NCBI GenBank assembly: GCA_038246255.1
Contig: JBBRWC010000029.1
Span: 1-34,705, forward strand
Direction: 5' to 3'
From: RI-242 sp038246255
Lineage (GTDB): Bacteria; Planctomycetota; UBA1135; GCA-002686595
DNA length: 34,705 nt
Shown: positions 29,574-34,705 of the stretch, one piece after another
Numbering within the stretch: position 1 is the first letter of the stretch
Layout of the letters: the number at the start of each line of letters is the position of its first letter
Position numbers and translations under genes: made by a program
The notes under the pieces: generated by a model
Database searches by the model: none
What the model saw: the letters and a program-made list of their open reading frames with translations, nothing else
Told to the model about the DNA's origin: nothing

Positions 29574-32012
29574 ATGGCCGATACCCGCGCCACCAAAAGT
29601 TACGACGCCGAATCCATCACAGTCCTCGAAGGTCTGGAAGCCGTGCGTGTCCGCCCGGCGATGTACATCGGCGACACCGACATCCGCGGTCTGCACCACC
29701 TCATCTGGGAGGTCGTCGACAACTCGATCGACGAGGCTTTGGCGGGATTCGCCACACGCTGCAAGGTCGTTCTAGAAACCGATGGTTCCGTTCGCGTCAG
29801 CGACGATGGACGTGGTATCCCGGTCGGCATCCACGGCAAGGAAGGCATCTCCGCTGTCGAACTCGTGCTCACCAAACTGCACGCGGGCGGAAAGTTTGAC
29901 AGCGGTGCCTACAAGGTCTCCGGCGGTTTGCACGGAGTCGGCGTGTCCTGCGTCAACGCGCTCTCCGAATGGCTTGAGGTCACGGTCAAGCAACACGGCA
30001 AGATGCACTGGATGCGTTTCGAACGCGGCCGCCGCGTCAAACCCCTCGAAATGGTCGGGGACTCCGATGAAACGGGCACCGAAGTGCGCTTCAAACCCGA
30101 CCCGCAGATCTTCGGCACGACGGAGTTCGAGCTGGAACGGGTCGCCCGCAGGTTGCGCGAGACCGCGTACCTGATGGGATCGCGCGGCATCACGTTGGTG
30201 CTCGAAGATGGACACACGGGCCTCGCCGAGACCTACCACTATCCCCAGGGTCTCGTCGCGTTCATCCAGTCGATCAACAAGAACAAGACGGCCGTCCATC
30301 CCGACGTCATCCACTTCGCGAAGGACATTCCGAATGTCATCGCCGAAGGTCAAACGCTGATGGTCGAAGTGGGGATGCAGTACACCGATTCCTACCAGGA
30401 AACGGTCTCCACCTTCGTCAACAACATCAACACCCACGGTGGCGGCACGCACCTCGCCGGTTTTCGCGCAGGGTTGACGACGACACTCAACAACTACGGC
30501 AAGAACTCCAAGCTCTTCAAGGAAAACCAAGCCCCCAGCGGGGACGACTTCCGCGAAGGCCTCGCGGCGGTCGTGTCGATCTACATCCCGGACCCGCAGT
30601 TCGAGGGCCAAACGAAAGACAAGCTCGGCAACCGCGACGTGCAGGGCATCGTGCAATCGGTGGTGTCGGAACACCTTTCAACGTACCTCGAAGAGCACCC
30701 CGCCCAGGCCCGATCGATCCTGTTGAAGGCCCAACGCGCTATGCAGGCGCGCGAAGCGGCGCGGCGCGCGCGCGACCTCGTCCGACGCAAGACCGCGCTC
30801 GCCAGCGGCAACATGCCCGGCAAGCTCGCGGACTGCCAATCGACCGACAAGGAAGAATCCGAGATCTACCTGGTCGAGGGTGACTCGGCCGGTGGTTCTG
30901 CGAAAGAAGGTCGCGACCGGCGTTATCAGGCAATCCTGCCGCTCAAGGGCAAGATCCTGAACGTCGAGAAGTCAACGGCCGACAAGATGCTCGCGCACTC
31001 CGAGATCCAGATCATCATTTCGGCGCTCGGGTGTGGCATCGCGGACGAGTTCGACCTCACAAAGCTGCGTTACGGCAAGACGATCATCATGACCGACGCG
31101 GACGTGGATGGATCCCACATCCGCACGTTGCTCCTGACGTTCTTCTTCCGCCACATGCGCGAACTGATCGACAACGGTTTGCTCTATATCGCGCAGCCGC
31201 CGCTCTACAAGGTCAAGATCAAGAACGAAGAGATCTACATCGCCAACGATCCCGAGCTGCGCCGATTGCTGTTGGCCCGCGGGATCGATGCGTTGACCAT
31301 CACCAGTCGCCCCGACGGACGGGAATGGAAGGGCGCTGCGCTGCGCGAGCTCGGCGATGATCTGCGCCAGCTCGAGGACCTGTGCGAGCGCATGGCGCCC
31401 GCATGGGCACGGGTCGAAGCGCGTCAAGTGATCGACGCGTGGGACGGTTCGGAGTTGCCCGAATACTGGGCCGACGTCAGCGGCAAACACCACTTCTTCT
31501 CGAACGCGCAGGAGCTGCGCAACTTCCTCGAACTCCAACGTGGGTTGCTCGCCGAAGGGCGTGAGCTCGTCGTTTACACCGGTCCCGAGAGCGAGGCCGA
31601 TCGCGCGCAGGCCGATGTGGCGACCATTCGTCTCAGCGGCGTGTCCGAACTCGTGGCGCTGCTCAAACGCTTGGGCGACCGCGGCCTTGCCTGGCGCGGG
31701 GGTGGCGACTGGCTCGTGGACGGGGGCAAGCTGCAGCGCGAAGCCACACACCTGCTCCAACTCGCGGCCGCCGTGCGCGAAAGTGCCCAGGGTGAGTTCG
31801 AGGTGCAGCGCTACAAGGGCCTTGGTGAGATGAACCCCGACCAACTGTGGGAGTCGACGATGGATCCCGCGCGCCGGCGTCTCTACCGGGTCACCCTCGA
31901 GGACGAGCTCAAGGCCGATGAGATCTTCACCATCTTGATGAGCACGGGCGTCGAACCGCGCCGGCTCTACATCGAGCGCCACGCCCTGGAAGCGACGAAC
32001 CTCGACGTTTGA
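29574..32012 (+). CDS. gyrB: DNA gyrase subunit B
   Basis: This 812-residue ATPase subunit of gyrase has the GHKL domain with EVVDNSIDEALAG, DDGRGIPVGIH and GGLHGVGVSCVNALS. The TOPRIM domain has YLVEGDSAGGSAKEG, LPLKGKILNVEK and IIMTDADVDGSHIRTLLLTFFFR. The C-terminal QRYKGLGEMNPDQLWESTMDP is intact. An insert of about 180 residues (about 555-740) sits between the TOPRIM core and this end, as in E. coli-type GyrB. GyrA is not in the window. There is no clear ribosome binding site; coupling to dciA is likely. Confidence 0.96.
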   Translation: MADTRATKSYDAESITVLEGLEAVRVRPAMYIGDTDIRGLHHLIWEVVDNSIDEALAGFATRCKVVLETDGSVRVSDDGRGIPVGIHGKEGISAVELVLTKLHAGGKFDSGAYKVSGGLHGVGVSCVNALSEWLEVTVKQHGKMHWMRFERGRRVKPLEMVGDSDETGTEVRFKPDPQIFGTTEFELERVARRLRETAYLMGSRGITLVLEDGHTGLAETYHYPQGLVAFIQSINKNKTAVHPDVIHFAKDIPNVIAEGQTLMVEVGMQYTDSYQETVSTFVNNINTHGGGTHLAGFRAGLTTTLNNYGKNSKLFKENQAPSGDDFREGLAAVVSIYIPDPQFEGQTKDKLGNRDVQGIVQSVVSEHLSTYLEEHPAQARSILLKAQRAMQAREAARRARDLVRRKTALASGNMPGKLADCQSTDKEESEIYLVEGDSAGGSAKEGRDRRYQAILPLKGKILNVEKSTADKMLAHSEIQIIISALGCGIADEFDLTKLRYGKTIIMTDADVDGSHIRTLLLTFFFRHMRELIDNGLLYIAQPPLYKVKIKNEEIYIANDPELRRLLLARGIDALTITSRPDGREWKGAALRELGDDLRQLEDLCERMAPAWARVEARQVIDAWDGSELPEYWADVSGKHHFFSNAQELRNFLELQRGLLAEGRELVVYTGPESEADRAQADVATIRLSGVSELVALLKRLGDRGLAWRGGGDWLVDGGKLQREATHLLQLAAAVRESAQGEFEVQRYKGLGEMNPDQLWESTMDPARRRLYRVTLEDELKADEIFTILMSTGVEPRRLYIERHALEATNLDV

Positions 32013-32349
32013 TTCGCCTCGGAGGCGGTGCAGGCCTTCGAGCGCGCCCGCTGGCCCCTTGCATCGAGCTAACGGGGCCCAAAGGGCCGGTCTGCACAGC
32101 CCTGGGACTCGCGGGGACGCGTTGGGACTCCATAGGGCACCCGGGGGGCGGCGCCGTGAGTGCGCCTCAAGGCTCCGACGGGTTCGGTCGAAGATCCGGG
32201 CGGTCCTCTTTGGGGGGCCACCCCCCGGGCGGTTGGCGGGTCGAGCACCCGCGGTCCGACCCGCAAGATCCCCGCTGCGCCCGCGCGCGGCCCACCGGCG
32301 CGACGGACCGTCCGCGGCCGATGGCTGCGCCTTCCCCCCCGCCGATCCC
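32013..32349. other. 337-bp gap after gyrB
   Basis: No gene is supported. Hairpins: GGCCC-aaa-GGGCC (32076-32088) and GGGGGG-cca-CCCCCC (32212-32226). Either could end the gyrB transcript, but neither has a T tract. Open frames here are GC-rich and show no family. Confidence 0.4.
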
Positions 32350-33135
32350 GTGAAGCCCAACTTCCGCCTCGACTACGAACGCCTGGCCGACGCCCTACGC
32401 CACCATCGCCTGATCGAGGGCGAAGCTTTGCGGCTCACGCTGCACCAGTGCCTGTCGACGGGAGCGCTTTTCCCCGACCTGCTCGTACGGGACGGCATGG
32501 TGTCCGACTGGGAGCTCGCCCGCCTCTGCAGCGAGACCTTCAACCTACCGTTCCTTCCGGTCGAGTGTTATCAACCCCAGAAGAACCTGATCGAGGGTTT
32601 GGACGTCGAGTACCTGCGTCAATACGGGCTTGTGCCCCTGGACGGCTTCGAGGGCGTCCTCACGGTCTCGATGCCCGGCATGGTCCCAACCGATGTCCTC
32701 GTCGGGCTGGCCGAGGCCTCCGGCAAACACATCCTTCCGGTCGTTGGCACCGTGATGGGCAACCACTCTTGGCTCGAGCGCAACCTGCCGCCGCCGGCCG
32801 CGCTCAAACAACTGCAGTCCGCGGCCGACGGGGGCGAGTGGACCGGCATCTTCGACGCCGGCGACGCCGCCGTGCGCTCGGGGCGCGAGGAAGACGACGC
32901 CGCGGCCAGGCTGTTCGAATCCTCGATCGAGCTGATCCCCGACAGCGATTCCACGCCCTTCGACGTCGGACTCGGTATTGAGCACGGAGTTCTAGAAGAA
33001 GGAATTCGAGAGGACGGCATCGCGGCGGCCGCCGACGGCATTTCGCCCGAACGTTCCGTCGACCCGAGCCGCACTCGCGGGGCGCGCGATGGTTTGCGGC
33101 TGAAGGGCGACGACGAAACCAGCGACGCGGCCTGA
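32350..33135 (+). CDS. MshEN/GspE N-terminal-domain-like protein
   Basis: This 261-residue protein from a GTG start is like the N-terminal domain of type II secretion/type IV pilus ATPases (GspE_N, MshEN). It has LIEGEALRLTLHQCLSTG, LFPDLLVRDGMVSDWELARLCSETFNLPFL, YGLVPLDGFEGVLTVSMPG and LVGLAEASGKHILPVVG. No ATPase domain (no Walker A) follows; instead a ~110-residue acidic tail. MshEN domains can bind cyclic di-GMP; this is family knowledge, not shown here. The upstream frame to 32059 is rejected because it is GC-rich noise. Confidence 0.68.
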   Translation: MKPNFRLDYERLADALRHHRLIEGEALRLTLHQCLSTGALFPDLLVRDGMVSDWELARLCSETFNLPFLPVECYQPQKNLIEGLDVEYLRQYGLVPLDGFEGVLTVSMPGMVPTDVLVGLAEASGKHILPVVGTVMGNHSWLERNLPPPAALKQLQSAADGGEWTGIFDAGDAAVRSGREEDDAAARLFESSIELIPDSDSTPFDVGLGIEHGVLEEGIREDGIAAAADGISPERSVDPSRTRGARDGLRLKGDDETSDAA

Positions 33136-33210
33136 GAGTTTGGAACAAGTCGGCACCGCCGCGCCGAAGGAGCTCTTGGTTGCCGTTTGGCCCATCGCCT
33201 TGCGGCGCTG

Positions 33211-33233
33211 GCCCGTTCGCTAGCGCAACGGGC
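33211..33233. terminator. Inverted repeat between convergent genes
   Basis: GCCCGTT (33211-33217) and AACGGGC (33227-33233) enclose CGCTAGCG, itself a palindrome. The hairpin lies between the MshEN-like gene and tatA/B and could serve as a bidirectional terminator. No T tract. Confidence 0.4.
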
Positions 33234-33243
33234 GCGGGCCGGC

Positions 33244-33762
33244 CTATTCCGGCGGGATCCGGGGTTCGCGCGGTACTGCCCCTGCTTCGGAGACTTCCTT
33301 CGGGGGTGTTGCGGGTGTCGCGGGTGTCGCGGTGGTGTCGTCGTCCACCCGCGCGCCGTGGTCCGCAGTCGCCGAAACGTCCGACGTGTCGGTGCTGGCG
33401 GGTGCGTTGGGGTCCAACTGGGGCTCGGGGCCGCCATCCAGGCGCGGAGCGGACCACGCGTCAACGCGCGGGATTGCGTCTGGCGCGCGGGCTGGGCGCA
33501 CCGGCTGCCAACTCTCGCCCGCGAGTTCCCGCGCACTGCGCTTCGCGTCCCGCTCCGCGTCCTCGAAAGCGCGACGAGCTTGGCGGAGCTCTTCGTCGAT
33601 GCCCGTTTGGCGTCGCAGGTCGTTGAGCGACCGGCGGGCCTTTGCGAGCCCGCTCGCGGCCTGCCCAGCGACCTCGGGCAGGCGCTTGCCGAACAGCAGC
33701 ACCGCGACCAGCGCGATGACCGCCAGCTCGACCAGATTCAGGTTCTGGATGATGGCGAGCAC
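33244..33762 (-). CDS. Sec-independent translocase subunit TatA/TatB-like
   Basis: This 172-residue protein from the GTG at 33762 has one N-terminal membrane helix, LNLVELAVIALVAVLLFG, followed by the FGKRLPEVAGQAASGLAKA amphipathic helix of TatA/B. A coiled, charged stretch (ELRQARRAFEDAERDAKRSAREL) comes next, then an Ala/Pro/Thr/Asp-rich tail with small tandem repeats (TPATPATPP). Length and tail are more like TatB, but subtype is open. It inserts in the inner membrane for export of folded proteins. TAGAAT lies seven bases before the GTG. No tatC is in the window. Confidence 0.82.
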   Translation of the reverse strand: MLAIIQNLNLVELAVIALVAVLLFGKRLPEVAGQAASGLAKARRSLNDLRRQTGIDEELRQARRAFEDAERDAKRSARELAGESWQPVRPARAPDAIPRVDAWSAPRLDGGPEPQLDPNAPASTDTSDVSATADHGARVDDDTTATPATPATPPKEVSEAGAVPREPRIPPE

Positions 33763-33769
33763 AGGCTGG

Positions 33770-33775
33770 ATTCTA
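33770..33775 (-). promoter_or_regulatory. Candidate -10 element TAGAAT of a leaderless tat gene
   Basis: TAGAAT on the minus strand, a five-of-six match to TATAAT, ends seven bases before the GTG at 33762. It matches the spacing at the glycosyltransferase and hemW genes. No Shine-Dalgarno sequence is in the gap. Confidence 0.5.
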
Positions 33776-33899
33776 GCGCCGGTTCGACCCTCCCCGGTTG
33801 CGGAGCGCTCGACCCTGCCTGGGACGCCCTGCCAGGCGCGGGCGGTGGAGGGGGCGCCCCGTCTTGGACGCGCCCCACCGGTCGGGGTCGTGGAGGGCT

Positions 33900-34705
33900 T
33901 CAATCGGTCAGCATCACGGGCGGTCGCCGTTTGGCCGTGAGGATCGGGCGCAGACGGAGGTTGATTGACGTCCCGCCCTCGCCAGATCGCTCCGCCACTC
34001 CGATCTCAAACACGACGTCATGCCCGAAGCGTCGCAGGATGAGCCGCGAATCAAGTTCCTCGTCCTCGCTCAGCGAAATCTGCTGGCGCCCCTCGAACTC
34101 CCACTTGGGCGAAAAACGGTAGAGCGCCCCGAAGCTGGCCGCCTCGAAGAGCTGCGCGCCCGCGGGGTCGCTGCCCTGCGTGAAGGCGAACCGCAAACTC
34201 AGGTTCTCGGTGGGCTGGATGCCAAACTGCGACCGCGAGTACACCGTGTCACCCGTGTCGAGGTCGTAGCGGCCGTCCTGCGCGATCGCAAACGGCACAC
34301 CGCCGATCTTGCTCTCGAGGCGCGCGAACACACCGAGCGGCAACCAACCGTCCGGCGCATCGTCCGCGAGTTCCGACGCGTGGGTCGCGCGCACACCCGT
34401 GTCGAGCTCGAACGGCCACGCGCTGCCAAACCAGCGCCCGCGCAGCCCCACCGTCGTAAACTGACCGTCGATGGGATCCTCGACGCCGTCCAGGAGGTCC
34501 AAGGGAGTGCCCGAGCCCTGCTCGACGACGGCATCGCGGCGGTACTCGACGAACGGGATGACCTGCTGGAGGCCACCGCCTTCCGTTTCGCGCCAGAAAA
34601 CCGTCGACACCCGCGAACCGCCGACGAGCGCGGCGCGGCCAAGCGGCGCATCGTCGTCGCCGTCCTCACCCCAACCAGTCAGCCGGCCATCGACGAAGGG
34701 CACCA
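33900..34705 (-). CDS. LptD-like outer-membrane protein, C-terminal part (cut off)
   Basis: At least 268 residues, with the TGA at 33900-33902 and the 5' end beyond the window. The sequence is barrel-like: alternating strands such as QQVIPFVEYRRDAV, FTTVGLRGRWFG, NLSLRFAFTQG and SINLRLRPIL. IPFVEYRR, then LLDGVEDPIDGQFTTVGLRGR, resemble the LptD region around PxFDExDxI and TYGL. This suggests LPS-assembly protein LptD, at the outer membrane, but the family call rests on short similarities. If right, the cell has an outer membrane. The codon at 34701-34703 is a GTG inside the gene and need not be the start. Confidence 0.55.
   Translation of the reverse strand, partial: VPFVDGRLTGWGEDGDDDAPLGRAALVGGSRVSTVFWRETEGGGLQQVIPFVEYRRDAVVEQGSGTPLDLLDGVEDPIDGQFTTVGLRGRWFGSAWPFELDTGVRATHASELADDAPDGWLPLGVFARLESKIGGVPFAIAQDGRYDLDTGDTVYSRSQFGIQPTENLSLRFAFTQGSDPAGAQLFEAASFGALYRFSPKWEFEGRQQISLSEDEELDSRLILRRFGHDVVFEIGVAERSGEGGTSINLRLRPILTAKRRPPVMLTD

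Noticed and set aside
32059..32349. N-terminal extension of the MshEN-like protein to 32059
   Set aside because: The extra 97 residues are GC-rich and show no family similarity; the GTG at 32350 fits the domain start.
1..34705. tRNA or rRNA genes
   Set aside because: I scanned the gaps for cloverleaf-like stems and T-loop GTTCGA boxes and found none convincing.

Overview
The window is a high-GC (roughly two-thirds G+C or more by eye) bacterial chromosome segment. It carries a replication-origin neighbourhood: dnaA, dnaN, a DciA-type helicase loader gene and gyrB lie in order at 25.4-32.0 kb, and parB, two parS sites and parA lie 3-14 kb to their left. A diderm is suggested by the end of an LptD-like outer-membrane barrel, a Tat translocase subunit, and a GyrB carrying the long insert in its TOPRIM half. 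Gene content (a secreted DUF1570-like peptidase, a protein with W-P-E repeats, a secreted protein ending in a GspG-like tail, a free-standing MshEN-type domain protein) best fits Planctomycetota or a similar deep-branching high-GC phylum. This is an inference from protein style; no 16S rRNA or other decisive marker is present.

Layout. 0-1.75 kb: csaA divergent from a GT4 glycosyltransferase gene. 2.0-10.3 kb, minus strand: a W-P-E-repeat protein that looks like an inactive relative of the peptidase; a large secreted protein with a GspG-like C-terminus; a DUF374 acyltransferase; a DUF72 protein; an alpha/beta hydrolase; and a secreted gluzincin-like peptidase. Several of these genes overlap by 1-4 bases, so an operon is likely. 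Two 205-bp inverted copies of one repeat with terminal inverted repeats flank the last five of these genes (1783-1987 and 8712-8916). 10.7-16.8 kb: a membrane-anchored cyclophilin, parB, a membrane protein bracketed by two parS palindromes, a metallophosphoesterase, a large protein ending in an HPr-like domain, and a primary-type sigma factor. 16.8-25.0 kb, plus strand: hemW, pyrF, bshC, bshB1, parA, a bshA-like glycosyltransferase gene and a cysteine desulfurase gene. 25.0-33.1 kb: dnaA, dnaN, dciA, gyrB and the MshEN-type protein, with a 978-bp dnaA-dnaN gap that is the best oriC candidate. 33.2-34.7 kb, minus strand: tatA/B and the cut-off LptD-like gene.

How the genes fit together. BshA (GlcNAc-malate synthase), BshB (deacetylase) and BshC (cysteine-adding enzyme) would make bacillithiol, with a cysteine-handling enzyme next door. 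parA sits between bshB1 and bshA and is about 9 kb from parB. DnaA, DciA, the beta clamp and gyrase are replication functions, and the parS sites close to the origin fit origin segregation.

Most notable: the 205-bp terminal-inverted-repeat element, the HPr-domain fusion, the bshC-bshB1-parA-bshA arrangement, the GspG-tailed secreted protein, the apparently dead peptidase paralogue, and a recurring TAGnnT-N6/7-start pattern that suggests leaderless transcripts. I saw no tRNA, rRNA, CRISPR array or transposase gene.
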